From contig CANLMX010000003.1 of assembly GCA_947492385.1 (NCBI GenBank), positions 30,303-94,302 of the forward strand: a DNA stretch of 64,000 nt, given 5' to 3'. This document shows, piece after piece, positions 9,190 through 17,248 of this stretch. Source of the stretch: Planctomycetaceae bacterium. GTDB taxonomy: Bacteria > Planctomycetota > Phycisphaerae > Phycisphaerales > SM1A02. Numbering within the stretch: position 1 is the first letter of the stretch; every line of letters begins with the position of its first letter. The position numbers and the translations under genes are program-made. The notes under the pieces were generated by a model. That model was given only the letters and a program-made list of their open reading frames with translations. It searched no databases and was not told the origin of the DNA.

Positions 9190-10095
9190 GTGTCCCCCAC
9201 CCTCTCCCACCTCGACGAACTCGAAGCCGAGGCCATCCAGATCCTCCGCGAGACCGCCGCGAGCTTCGAGCGGCCGGTGCTGATGTACTCGATCGGCAAG
9301 GACAGCACGGTGCTGCTGCACCTGGCGCTGAAGGCCTTCTGGCCCGGCAAGCCGCCCTTCCCGCTCCTGCACATCGACACCACGTGGAAGTTCCGCGAGA
9401 TGATCGCGTTCCGCGACGAGACGGCGCGGCGCCTGGGGCTCGACCTCCGCGTGCACACCAACCAAGAGGGACTGGCGCAGGGCGTGAACCCCTTTGCCAG
9501 CGGCAGCAAGGTGCACACCGACGTCATGAAGACGCAGGCGCTGCGGCAGGCGCTCGACATGTGGAAGTTCGATGCCGCAATCGGCGGTGCGCGCCGCGAC
9601 GAGGAGAAGAGCCGCGCCAAGGAGCGCGTCTTCAGCTTCCGCGACCGGCACCACCGTTGGGACCCGAAGAACCAGCGCCCAGAGCTCTGGAACCTGTTCA
9701 ACACGCGCATCAACCAAGGCGAGTCGATCCGCGTCTTCCCGATGTCCAACTGGACCGAGTTGGACGTCTGGCTCTACATCTGGAAGCACGGCCTCCCCGT
9801 GGTACCGCTGTACCTGGCGAAGCCGCGACCGGTGGTCGAGCGCGGCGGCACGCTCATCATGGTGGATGATCACCGCATGCCGCTCGAACCCGGCGAGAAG
9901 CCGCGCATGGTCAGCGTGCGGTTCCGCACGCTCGGCTGCTATCCGCTGAGCGGCGCGGTCGAGAGCGAAGCCGACACGCTCGACAAGGTCATCGAGGAGA
10001 TGCTGCGCGCCAAGACCAGCGAGCGCCAGGGCCGTCTCATCGACCACGACCAGTCGGGCAGCATGGAGGAGAAGAAGCGGGAGGGCTACTTCTGA
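9190..10095 (+). CDS. cysD: sulfate adenylyltransferase subunit 2
   Basis: A 301-residue ATP sulfurylase small subunit, almost the length of E. coli CysD. The PP-loop is [31 protein letters not shown] and [20 protein letters not shown] are hallmark blocks of the family. With CysN it makes APS from ATP and sulfate, driven by GTP hydrolysis. I chose the GTG at 9190 because the residues after it ([14 protein letters not shown]) align with the family start; a TTG eight codons earlier is also open. The stop overlaps the cysN start as TGATG, so the two are translationally coupled. Confidence 0.95.
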   Translation: MSPTLSHLDELEAEAIQILRETAASFERPVLMYSIGKDSTVLLHLALKAFWPGKPPFPLLHIDTTWKFREMIAFRDETARRLGLDLRVHTNQEGLAQGVNPFASGSKVHTDVMKTQALRQALDMWKFDAAIGGARRDEEKSRAKERVFSFRDRHHRWDPKNQRPELWNLFNTRINQGESIRVFPMSNWTELDVWLYIWKHGLPVVPLYLAKPRPVVERGGTLIMVDDHRMPLEPGEKPRMVSVRFRTLGCYPLSGAVESEADTLDKVIEEMLRAKTSERQGRLIDHDQSGSMEEKKREGYF

Positions 10096-11864
10096 TGTCC
10101 TTCGCGGAACTCAAGGAAGGCGAGCGGCTGCGCGAATACCTCGAGCGCTACGAGCGCACGGAGCTGCTGCGCTTCCTGACCTGCGGCAGCGTCGACGACG
10201 GCAAGAGCACGCTCATCGGCCGACTGCTGCACGACACCGGGCGCATCTACGAGGACCACCTGGCCGCGCTCGAGCGCGACAGCAAGGTGCACGGCACCAC
10301 GGGCGGCGGGCTGGATCTTGCGCTCGCCACCGACGGCCTGAAGGCTGAGCGCGAGCAAGGGATCACGATCGACGTGGCGTGGAGGTACTTCGCCACCAAC
10401 ACGCGCAGCTTCATCATCGCCGACTGCCCCGGGCACGAGCAGTACACGCGCAACATGGCCACGGGCGCCAGCCACTGCCAGCTCGCCATCAGCCTGATCG
10501 ACGCGCGCAAGGGCGTCACCACGCAGACGCGACGGCACGCGTTCATCGCAAGCCTGCTGGGCATCAGGCACGTGGTGGCGGCGGTCAACAAGATGGACCT
10601 GGTGGGCTGGAGCGAGGATCGATTCCGCGAGATCGAGCGCGAGTTCTTCCTCTACTGCCAGCGCCTGGGGATCAGCGAGCCCGCGGCCGTACCGATCAGC
10701 GCGCTGCAGGGCGACAACGTGGTGCGCCGCGGCACGAACAGCCCGTGGTACGCGGGGCCGCCGGTGCTCGAGTTGCTGGAGTCCGTGCCCGTCGACCGCC
10801 CCAGCCCGGACGCGCCGTTCCGGATGCCGGTGCAGTGCGTGATCCGGCCGGACCTTGATTTCCGCGGGTTTGCGGGCCAGATCGCGGGCGGCAGCGTGAA
10901 GCCGGGTGACCGGGTGCGCGTGCTGCCAAGCGGCCGGGAGTCGCGTGTCGTGCGGATCGCGCGCGCGCAGGAGGACGGCGGCGACCTGCCGTACGCCGCC
11001 GCGCCGCAGAGCGTGGTGCTGACGCTGGCGGATGAGGTGGACTGCAGCCGCGGCGACGTCATCTGCTGCGTCGGTGACGATCCGGCCGTGACGCTCGGCA
11101 TCGAGTGCGACGTGGTGTGGATGCAGGAGCAGCCGCTGGTGCCCGGGCAGCGCTACCTCTTGCGCACGGGCACCAAGACCACGCCGTGCACGGTGCGGCG
11201 CGTGCGCTGGCTGCTGGACGTTGACACGCTGGAGACGAGCCCTGCCGAAAGCCTGCGGATGAACGAGATCGGGCGCGTGCAGCTGGAATGCGAGGAGCGC
11301 GTGGTGGTCGACGGCTACCGCGACTGCCACGCCACGGGCGCGCTGGTGCTTGTCGACCGGCTGACCAACGCCACGAGCGGTGCCGGCATGGTGCGGCTGC
11401 CCACGGAGATTGGTGCGCGGCGTGCGCACTGGGAGACGCAGGCTGCGGAGACGCTCGAACGCGCGGACGCCAAGCCGAGCCTGGTGACGGCCGAGGAGCG
11501 CGAGCGCCGCTGGCGGCACGCACCGCGGACGGTGCTCATCTACGGGCCGCCGAAATCGGGGAAGACGCGGGCCGCGCTCGAACTGGAACGCCAGCTCTTC
11601 GATGCCGGCGCCGCCGTGGTGGTGCTCGATGGCCAGGCGCTGCGACGCGGCGTGAGCAAGGACCTCGGCTTCAGCGACGAGGACCGCAGCGAGAACCTGC
11701 GCCGCGCGGCGGAGATCGCCAAGCTCCTGAACGACCAGGGGTTCACGGTGATCCTGGCGATGGTGGCCCCGGACCCGGCGGCAAGGGCGCGGGCGAGGGC
11801 GCTCATCGGCGAGGGGCGGTGGGAGGAGCGGGGGATGGGTGTGGCATCATCCCCCGAGCACTGA
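10095..11864 (+). CDS. cysN: sulfate adenylyltransferase subunit 1 with a stunted APS-kinase domain
   Basis: A 589-residue protein. Residues 1 to about 440 are a complete GTPase subunit: G1 GSVDDGKST, G3 DCPGHEQYTRNM, G4 NKMD, then beta-barrel domains. From about residue 475 a CysC-like domain starts with YGPPKSGKTRAALELE, VLDGQALRRGVSKDLGFSD and EDRSENLRRAAEIAKL. It stops after about 115 residues where a functional kinase needs about 180. The usual ISPYR signature reads VAPDPAAR, and the downstream FVD...DPKGLY and GFTGIDDPYE blocks are absent in all frames. The GTPase should work; the kinase domain probably does not. A complete cysC at 4692 could cover that step. The last 18 bases overlap the convergent ATPase gene. 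Confidence 0.92.
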   Translation: MSFAELKEGERLREYLERYERTELLRFLTCGSVDDGKSTLIGRLLHDTGRIYEDHLAALERDSKVHGTTGGGLDLALATDGLKAEREQGITIDVAWRYFATNTRSFIIADCPGHEQYTRNMATGASHCQLAISLIDARKGVTTQTRRHAFIASLLGIRHVVAAVNKMDLVGWSEDRFREIEREFFLYCQRLGISEPAAVPISALQGDNVVRRGTNSPWYAGPPVLELLESVPVDRPSPDAPFRMPVQCVIRPDLDFRGFAGQIAGGSVKPGDRVRVLPSGRESRVVRIARAQEDGGDLPYAAAPQSVVLTLADEVDCSRGDVICCVGDDPAVTLGIECDVVWMQEQPLVPGQRYLLRTGTKTTPCTVRRVRWLLDVDTLETSPAESLRMNEIGRVQLECEERVVVDGYRDCHATGALVLVDRLTNATSGAGMVRLPTEIGARRAHWETQAAETLERADAKPSLVTAEERERRWRHAPRTVLIYGPPKSGKTRAALELERQLFDAGAAVVVLDGQALRRGVSKDLGFSDEDRSENLRRAAEIAKLLNDQGFTVILAMVAPDPAARARARALIGEGRWEERGMGVASSPEH

Positions 11865-13109
11865 CATCACGAACGTCCCGACGTCACTCCAAGACATCCC
11901 GTCCTGGGCCGCGGCGGGGTCCCCGGGATCTCCGCCGTAGACGACACGGCCCGTCGCGGCCGCTGGGTTCGGCAGGCTGCTCACCACCGATCGCACCCCT
12001 CGCATCCACTCGTCCTGGTAGGTCCGTCCGCTCTTGATCTCGAGCACGGTCATGCGCCCACCACGTTCGATCAGCAGGTCCGCCTCCGAGCCTCGGGAGT
12101 CCCGCCAATGAAAGAGGCGACCGCGTTCACCGAGCGCCGCCTGCGCCTTGAAGGCCTCGCCGACCACCCACGACTCGAACAGCGGGCCGCGCAATGGATG
12201 GTCTTGCACGTGCTGAGGCGAGCGAAGGCCAAGCAGGTAGCACGCGAGCCCGGTGTCGATGAAGTGCAGGCGAGGAGCCTTCACGAGTCGCTTGCGAACG
12301 TTGCCGTGCCATGCAGGGAGAAGCCGGATGATGAACGTCGCCTCGAGCACGGAGAGCCAGGCACGCGCAGTCGGCTGGGTGATGCCCGCATCCGCGGCGA
12401 GCGCCGCGGCATTGAGCAACTGGCCGGTGCGCCCCGCGCAGAGCGCGATGAACCGCTGGAACGCGGTCAGGTCCCCGACGTTGAGCACGCGTCGCACGTC
12501 GCGCTCGACGTAGGTGCTCACGTAGGAGCCGAGCCAAGCCGACGGTTCGACGCCGCGGGCAAAGATCGCCGGGTATCCACCCGTGAACACCGCGCCGGCA
12601 GGAGTCTGTGACGCGGATGCAGCCGGCGCGGGGAAACCAAGAAGCTCGCGATGCATCAGTGGCAGCAGATCCAACGTCGCCACGCGGCCCGCAAGCGACT
12701 GGCTCAGTCCCTCGGAGAGAAGCAGGCTCTCCGAACCCGTGAGCACCCATCGCCCGGGGGTGGGATCGCGGTCGATGAACTCGAGTAGGTACGAAAGAAG
12801 CGCAGGCACGCGCTGCACTTCGTCAAGGATCACTCCGGCAGCGCCACTTCCTGATGCGGCCTCGAGCAATCCGCGCGGATCGCGCCGAGCCGCGTCGGCG
12901 AGGTCGGGTGATTCCAAGACAAGCGCCCGGTGACCGGGAAACGCCACCCGAGCGAGCGATGACTTCCCGCTCTGGCGCGGGCCAATGAGCGCGATGGCCG
13001 GGAACCCGCGCGCACACCGCTCGAGGTATGGCTGGATGAGCCGCGGAACGAAGCCCGTGGGCGATTCTGTTGGCGGTATTGGCGTCATCGGCGGAGGCGG
13101 GGCGGACAT
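11847..13109 (-). CDS. AAA ATPase with DUF4143-type C-terminal domain
   Basis: A 420-residue ATPase of the common 'AAA_14 plus DUF4143' architecture. Walker A is ALIGPRQSGKSSLAR; Walker B is GVILDEVQRVPALL. The sensor-like segment GRWVLTGSESLLLSEGLS follows, then LLPLMHRELLGF and the DUF4143 region with YVSTYVERDVRRVLNVGDL and a terminal nuclease-like fold (GSEADLLIERGGRMTVLEIKSG). That last block has the D...E.K spacing of PD-(D/E)XK-like domains, usual in this family. Function is poorly known even in well-studied bacteria. It is convergent with cysN and separated by about 130 bp from the divergent YdcF-like gene; it looks like an accessory insertion. Confidence 0.85.
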   Translation of the reverse strand: MSAPPPPMTPIPPTESPTGFVPRLIQPYLERCARGFPAIALIGPRQSGKSSLARVAFPGHRALVLESPDLADAARRDPRGLLEAASGSGAAGVILDEVQRVPALLSYLLEFIDRDPTPGRWVLTGSESLLLSEGLSQSLAGRVATLDLLPLMHRELLGFPAPAASASQTPAGAVFTGGYPAIFARGVEPSAWLGSYVSTYVERDVRRVLNVGDLTAFQRFIALCAGRTGQLLNAAALAADAGITQPTARAWLSVLEATFIIRLLPAWHGNVRKRLVKAPRLHFIDTGLACYLLGLRSPQHVQDHPLRGPLFESWVVGEAFKAQAALGERGRLFHWRDSRGSEADLLIERGGRMTVLEIKSGRTYQDEWMRGVRSVVSSLPNPAAATGRVVYGGDPGDPAAAQDGMSWSDVGTFVMSVLGG

Positions 13110-13128
13110 CCGTGTACGGTACGCCGAC

Positions 13129-13167
13129 GTGTCACAATTTCAAATCTGAATTTAGTATCTGTGTCAC
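13129..13167. promoter_or_regulatory. AT-rich intergenic segment with a GTGTCAC direct repeat
   Basis: The gap 13110-13239 between two divergent genes is unusually AT-rich for this window. It has GTGTCAC at 13129-13135 and again at 13161-13167, 32 bp apart (about three helical turns), with a TTTCAAATCTGAATTTAG stretch between. This geometry would suit a dimeric regulator on one face of the helix and promoters for the ATPase and the YdcF-like gene. No regulator gene is adjacent. Confidence 0.35.
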
Positions 13168-13239
13168 TTTTGGAGCGGAAATCGACAGGTTATTCGGACT
13201 TCTCGATCTGATCGACATTCGCGCTAGCGTGTCGGCGCC

Positions 13240-14031
13240 ATGAACCTCGTTGCCACCCGCTGGTGGTCCATGATCTTCATGCCCTCGTGCCTGCTGATGC
13301 TTGGCATCGCCGTGGGCGCGGCGTGGTGCGTGTGGGCGTGGCGACGCGGCAAGACGCCCCGGCAGGCGTGGCCGGGCGTCGTGCTGCTCTCCGGGAGCAC
13401 CGCACTGCTGTACCTGGCGAGCACGCCGCTCGCAGCGCGGTGGGCGGCATGGACGCTCGAGCGCGAGAACCCACCCGTGGCGGTCGAGGAGCTGCCGGTG
13501 GCGGATGCGATCGTGGTCTTGGGGGGCGCGATGTACGCGACGGAGCGTGCGGACGGATCGGTGCATGTCTACGCGCGGCACGCCAGCGACCGGTTCGAGA
13601 CGGGCCTTGCGGCGTACCGTGCGGGCCGCGCGCCGTTCATGGTGTTCGGCGGCGGCGGCACCGGCGTGCCAGGCACGCCCACCGAGGGTGAGTGGAACCG
13701 AGCGCGGGCGATCGAGCGCGGGGTTCCGGAAGGCGCGGCGTTCGCCGCGGGACGCGCGCAGTACACGTCAGATGAGTCGCAGCTGGTGGCAGAGCAACTG
13801 CGAGCGCGCGGGGCGAAGACGATCATCGTCTGCAGCAGCGCAATGCACCTGCCCCGCGCAGCGGAGCACTATCGCGGGTTGGGGTTCACCGTGACTCCCC
13901 TACCCTCGGACTTCGCCACACGCGGCGAGGCGGAGGAGTGGTCGTGGGCGCTGCTGATCCCGCGGGGGGTGGCGCTCGCGCAGACCGATGCGGCGGCGAA
14001 GGAGTGGATGGGAAGGGTGGTCGCACCGTGA
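13240..14031 (+). CDS. YdcF/SanA-like DUF218 membrane protein
   Basis: A 263-residue protein with two N-terminal membrane helices (MPSCLLMLGIAVGAAWCVW and VVLLSGSTALLYLAS) followed by a DUF218 domain. The domain shows ADAIVVLGGAM, RFETGLAAYRAGRAPFMVFGG and TSDESQLVAEQLRARG, with the conserved acidic and Ser residues, then CSSAMHLPRAAEHYRGLGF. E. coli relatives (ElyC, SanA, YdcF) affect envelope integrity and peptidoglycan or enterobacterial common antigen metabolism. The exact reaction is unknown. An internal ATG (MIFMPSCLL) four codons before the helix is an alternative start. It ends five bases before the convergent pglE pseudogene. Confidence 0.8.
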   Translation: MNLVATRWWSMIFMPSCLLMLGIAVGAAWCVWAWRRGKTPRQAWPGVVLLSGSTALLYLASTPLAARWAAWTLERENPPVAVEELPVADAIVVLGGAMYATERADGSVHVYARHASDRFETGLAAYRAGRAPFMVFGGGGTGVPGTPTEGEWNRARAIERGVPEGAAFAAGRAQYTSDESQLVAEQLRARGAKTIIVCSSAMHLPRAAEHYRGLGFTVTPLPSDFATRGEAEEWSWALLIPRGVALAQTDAAAKEWMGRVVAP

Positions 14032-14036
14032 AGCAG

Positions 14037-15083
14037 TCAGGCCTGGAGTGCCTGCTGCAGCGCGAGGATCACTCTGTCGACCTGCTGCTCGGACATGCTT
14101 GAGCCAGAGGGAAGGCACACTCCCTCCTCGAACAGCCGGTCAGACACCGAGCCGGATGAGTGCGGCACGTACACGCACCCCGCGAACACAGGCTGCCGGT
14201 GCATCGGCTTCCAGACCGGGCGCGCCTCGATCAGTTCGGCCGCTAGCCGGTCGATCAATCCGCCGGAGTCGATCAGCGCGACCGCGCGGTCAAGCGCAAG
14301 CACGCTCAGCCATCTGGTCGAGGCCCTCCACGCGGGTTCCGGCATCCATTCGATCCCGGGAGTTCCGTCGAGGGCCACGCGGTAGCGATCGAAGATCGCC
14401 CGGCGCGCCCGCACCCGCTCGGGCAGTATCCGGATCTGTCCGCGGCCAACGCCGGCGCGGATGTTGCTCATGCGGTAGTTGAAGCCGATGGCTACGTGCT
14501 CGTAGTGGCGAACGGGCTCTCGGGCCTGCGTCGGCAGGAAGCGCGCGCGCTTGACATGCTCGGGATCCTTGGCGACGAGCATCCCGCTGCCCGACGTCGT
14601 GATGATCTTGTTGCCGTTGAACGAGAACACGGCGAGGTCGCCCGTAGTAGCCGAGGGCCGTCCTTTGTAGAGCGCACCGAGCGACTCTGCGGCGTCCTCC
14701 ACCAGTGGGATGCCCTCGCGGGCGCAGATCGCGGCGATGGCGTCGATGTCGGAACTCTGGCCGTACAGGTTGACCGCGAGCACGGCCTTGGGCAGCCGTC
14801 CCCGCGACCGGCATCGCTCGATTGCCTCCGCCAGGGCGACGGGGCACATGTTCCAAGATTCGAGCTCCGAGTCGACGAACACCGGTTCCGCGCCCTGATA
14901 CCGGATGGGGTTCGCGCTCGCGACGAACGTCAGCGACGAGCAGATCACGAAGTCGCCCTGCGCGACCCCGAGCACGAGGAGAGCCAAGTGGATCGCCGCG
15001 GTCCCGGAGCTGACGGCCGCGGCGTGGCGGACGCCGAGCATCGCGGCGAATTCCTACTCAAAGCTGTCGACGTTCGGGCCTAG
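14037..15083 (-). pseudogene. PglE/EpsN-type sugar aminotransferase, 5'-truncated with a nonsense codon
   Basis: The longest open part (334 residues from 15041) is a DegT/DnrJ/EryC1-family PLP aminotransferase: SSGTAAIHLALLVLG, VEDAAESLGALYKG and the Schiff-base Lys in FSFNGNKIITTSGSG. ESWNM and NLYGQSSDIDAI place it near EpsN/PglE, which make UDP-4-amino-4,6-dideoxy-HexNAc. Upstream the same frame continues as LGPNVDSFE-stop-EFAAMLG. The coding sequence is therefore interrupted by TAG at 15054-15056 and then lost at the IS element at 15083. About 30 N-terminal residues are missing. Translation from the Met at 15041 would lack the N-terminal arm and is unlikely to be active. It would have completed the sugar-nucleotide pathway of the neu genes. 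Confidence 0.85.
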
Positions 15084-15953
15084 GTTCTATCTGACGGATC
15101 GAGAAGCCGCAGGTAACGCTGGATGAACGCTAGCCGCACGAATGCCATGAAGCTGCCCGCCAGCTTGTCGAAGCGGGTCCCGACGCGACGGCACTCCTTG
15201 AGCCACCCGACGCAGCGCTCCACGGCGCTCCTGCGCCGGTAGGCACGGCGGTCGAGGCCGAGGTCGCCGTCGCGATCCACCTCGTCGCTTCGCTGCGGGA
15301 TCACCGCGTCGATGCCGCGCCTGGCGAGCCCGCGCCGGACCCTGGGGTAGCTGTAGCCCTTGTCGCCTGCGGCCTTGCCCGGCCAGCGCTCGCGGCGCGG
15401 GGGCCGGACCTCCGGCATCAGGCGCTCGAACTGCGTCGACTCGTGCGCCTGCCCCGCGGTGACGCAGGCGGCAAGGGGAACTCCCGCGCCGTCAGAGACC
15501 AGGTACAGCTTCGATCCCCATCCGCCGCGCGAGCAGCCCAGTGCGTGGTCTTCCGGCTCGCTGGCGCGCTTTATCTCGACGCGCCCGCCGCCGAGCGCGC
15601 CGCCCGCACGCTCGTGCCGTCGATGCACCACAGGTCCCAGTCGATCTTCCCTGGCGGTCGAGGCGGATGCGGAGCGCCTTGGCGATCCGGTCGAAGGTAC
15701 CGTCCCGGCGCCACCTGTTAAATCGATCGTAGACGCTCTGCCAGCGGCCGAAGCGCTCGGGCAGGTCGCGCCAGGGCGCCCCGGTCCTCAGGACCCACAG
15801 CATGCCGCTGAGGGTGGTGCGGTGGTCGTTCCACCTGCCGCCCCTGGCCTGCCTCGGAAGCAGGGGCTCGACGAGGCGCCATTCACCGTCTGTGAGCTCG
15901 TGTCGTCGGATCCATGCTCCTCCTCGGGCCGAACCATGGCCCATGGGGAACAT
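15080..15953 (-). pseudogene. IS5-family transposase, two frame disruptions
   Basis: Three frames are needed to read a full transposase. Frame one (from 15953) gives RHELTDGEWRLVEPLLPRQ, then WRDLPERFGRWQSVYDRF, to about 15640. A second frame carries GKIDWDLWCIDGTSVRAAR, with the first catalytic Asp in DGT, and closes at a TAA near 15570. A third frame gives EPEDHALGCSRGGWGSKLYL, AGDKGYSYP and RRSAVERCVGWLKECRR with the remaining catalytic residues, ending at the TAG formed with the CTAG target. Each switch fits loss of one base, near 15640 and near 15575-15590. Some IS427-group elements use one programmed shift. Two shifts around the catalytic Asp argue for an inactive copy. Confidence 0.8.
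15084..15100 (+). repeat. IS5-family left terminal inverted repeat
   Basis: GTTCTATCTGACGGATC. It pairs with the right end at 16012-16028 with one mismatch (A/G at position 6). The CTAG just outside it also supplies the transposase stop codon, read as TAG on the minus strand. Confidence 0.88.
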
Positions 15954-16011
15954 CGGCTCGGCCGCGCCCCTGACGTGCGACGCAAGTCAAGTCAGGAACA
16001 GGGCCGGCGCG

Positions 16012-16028
16012 GATCCGTCAGACAGAAC
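16012..16028 (-). repeat. IS5-family right terminal inverted repeat
   Basis: GATCCGTCAGACAGAAC on the plus strand, the inverted partner of 15084-15100, followed by CTAG at 16029-16032. Confidence 0.88.
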
Positions 16029-16128
16029 CTAGCACCACCGGGCCCGCGGCACCGGAGGGGCGCATCGCCTCCAGAACCACGGCGGCATGGCCGCCGGCGC
16101 CAACGAGGATGGTTCGGTCAGTAGGCAT
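16029..16128 (-). pseudogene. NeuD/PglD-type acetyltransferase, N-terminal stub
   Basis: Reading from the ATG at 16128, 32 codons give MPTDRTILVGAGGHAAVVLE and then AMRPSGAAGPVV before the CTAG of the IS element. The motif (I/V)GAGGHAxVVL(D/E)A is diagnostic for the N-terminal nucleotide-sugar domain of NeuD/PglD enzymes, which are normally about 210 residues. The start overlaps the end of neuC by 11 bases, the usual coupling in such operons. Everything after the first beta-alpha-beta unit, including the whole hexapeptide-repeat catalytic domain, is gone. An intact paralogue lies at 35236-35874. Confidence 0.85.
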
Positions 16129-17248
16129 TGCTCTTGCGGGTCAGCTGGCGGCCGAGGTCGGCCAAACGCAAAATCTCCACGATACGCGGCCCCGCCGCCC
16201 CGTCGCCGTAAGCGTTCACGCACGGCCCGCGGCCGGACGCAAGCGCCCGATAAATACACCCGCGGATCGACGCGGTATCGGTCCCCGCGTCGAGCACGTT
16301 GGTACTGCGCTCGCGCATCGCCTGGCGGTCACCGACGTTGACGACGGGCGTGCCAAAGGTCGCGGCCTCGATGATCCCCGCGCTCGAGTTCCCGACCATG
16401 AGGTCCGCGCACGCCATGAGCGAGACGAACCTCCGTCGCGGAAGATGGACGGCGAGGCAGATCTCGCCACGCCCTTCCGCCCGTTCAAGGGCCGAGCGGA
16501 CCTCCCGCGACCCGGCGTCGGAGTTCGGCGCGAGCGCGACGACCTGCAGCCCGGCCTCGCGCGCCGCGTCGAGGAGCGCTGCCGCCGGCGCCGCGGCATC
16601 GGCGCCATCCTGCAGCACCGGGTGGTACGACATCAGCGCAAGGGGCCTCGTGGGATCGAGCGCGAAGGCGGCACATAGCTCAGCGCGGCGCTCTGTCGCC
16701 AGTTCTCCCAAGCCGTCGAGCCCGGGAGCGCCGGTCACCCATATCCGGTCCGGCCGTTCGCCCATGCAAACGAGGCGATCGCGGCTCGCCTCGGTCGCGA
16801 CCATGTGCAGGTGGGCGAACTTCGACACCGCATGCCTGATCGATTCGTCGATGGTGCCCGACCGCTCGCCGCCGTGGACGTGCGCGATGGGCACGTCGAG
16901 GTGCGCGGCCGCGAGCGCGGCGGCGAGCATCTCACCGCGGTCGCCGACGAGGAGCACAAGGTCGGGCTTCGACGCCGACCACGCATCGACGAGGCCGGAC
17001 GTCATCTCCGCGAGTGCCTTCGCCATCCCCGCGCCCGTGCCGTCGAGGGACGGCGCCGGGACCCGGCGGTCGATCCGGAGCCCGGAAGCCTCCACCTCGC
17101 GGACCGTCGCGCCGTGAAGCGGGTCGAGGTGCATACCTGTGACCGCGATGCCGAGCGACACGCCGTGGCTGCCCGCCAACAGGCGGAGCGTTGACTCCAT
17201 GAGGCCGAAGTCGGCACGCGAGCCCGTGACATAGCAGACGCGGCGCAT
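16118..17248 (-). CDS. neuC: UDP-sugar 2-epimerase, hydrolysing (NeuC/LegG-like)
   Basis: A 376-residue member of the hydrolysing UDP-GlcNAc 2-epimerase family. The N-terminus is VCYVTGSRADFGLMEST, the usual (T)GxRAxxG start. LLVGDRGEMLAAALAAAHL, IAHVHGGERSGTIDESIRHA and the C-terminal NSSAGIIEAATFGTPVVNVG block follow; these carry the Asp, Glu and His residues of the active site. It would release a 2-epimerised N-acylated amino sugar from its UDP form as substrate for NeuB. Next to bacillosamine-type genes, the likely substrate is UDP-N,N'-diacetylbacillosamine (LegG activity) rather than UDP-GlcNAc; this is inference. It overlaps neuB as TGATG. Confidence 0.92.
   Translation of the reverse strand: MRRVCYVTGSRADFGLMESTLRLLAGSHGVSLGIAVTGMHLDPLHGATVREVEASGLRIDRRVPAPSLDGTGAGMAKALAEMTSGLVDAWSASKPDLVLLVGDRGEMLAAALAAAHLDVPIAHVHGGERSGTIDESIRHAVSKFAHLHMVATEASRDRLVCMGERPDRIWVTGAPGLDGLGELATERRAELCAAFALDPTRPLALMSYHPVLQDGADAAAPAAALLDAAREAGLQVVALAPNSDAGSREVRSALERAEGRGEICLAVHLPRRRFVSLMACADLMVGNSSAGIIEAATFGTPVVNVGDRQAMRERSTNVLDAGTDTASIRGCIYRALASGRGPCVNAYGDGAAGPRIVEILRLADLGRQLTRKSNAY

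Larger units (their letters stand above)
15080..16032. mobile_element. IS5-family (IS427-like) element flanked by CTAG
   Basis: The element proper is 15084-16028 (945 bp). Its ends are inverted repeats of 17 bp with one mismatch: GTTCTATCTGACGGATC on the left, and the reverse complement of the right end reads GTTCTGTCTGACGGATC. CTAG is present on both sides (15080-15083 and 16029-16032), matching the YTAR-type target used by this group. The flanks do not belong to one gene: the right flank is the beginning of a neuD-like gene and the left flank is the middle of a pglE-like gene. So the element now marks a deletion rather than a simple insertion. Confidence 0.9.

Noticed and set aside
11847..13109. 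The DUF4143 ATPase as part of a toxin-antitoxin or defence system.
   Set aside because: No small partner gene, nuclease or defence-type neighbour is present; the adjacent genes are cysN and a YdcF-like envelope gene.
15080..16032. Simple IS insertion with a CTAG duplication into a single gene.
   Set aside because: The two flanks encode parts of two different proteins (NeuD-like and PglE-like). Removing the element does not restore either reading frame.
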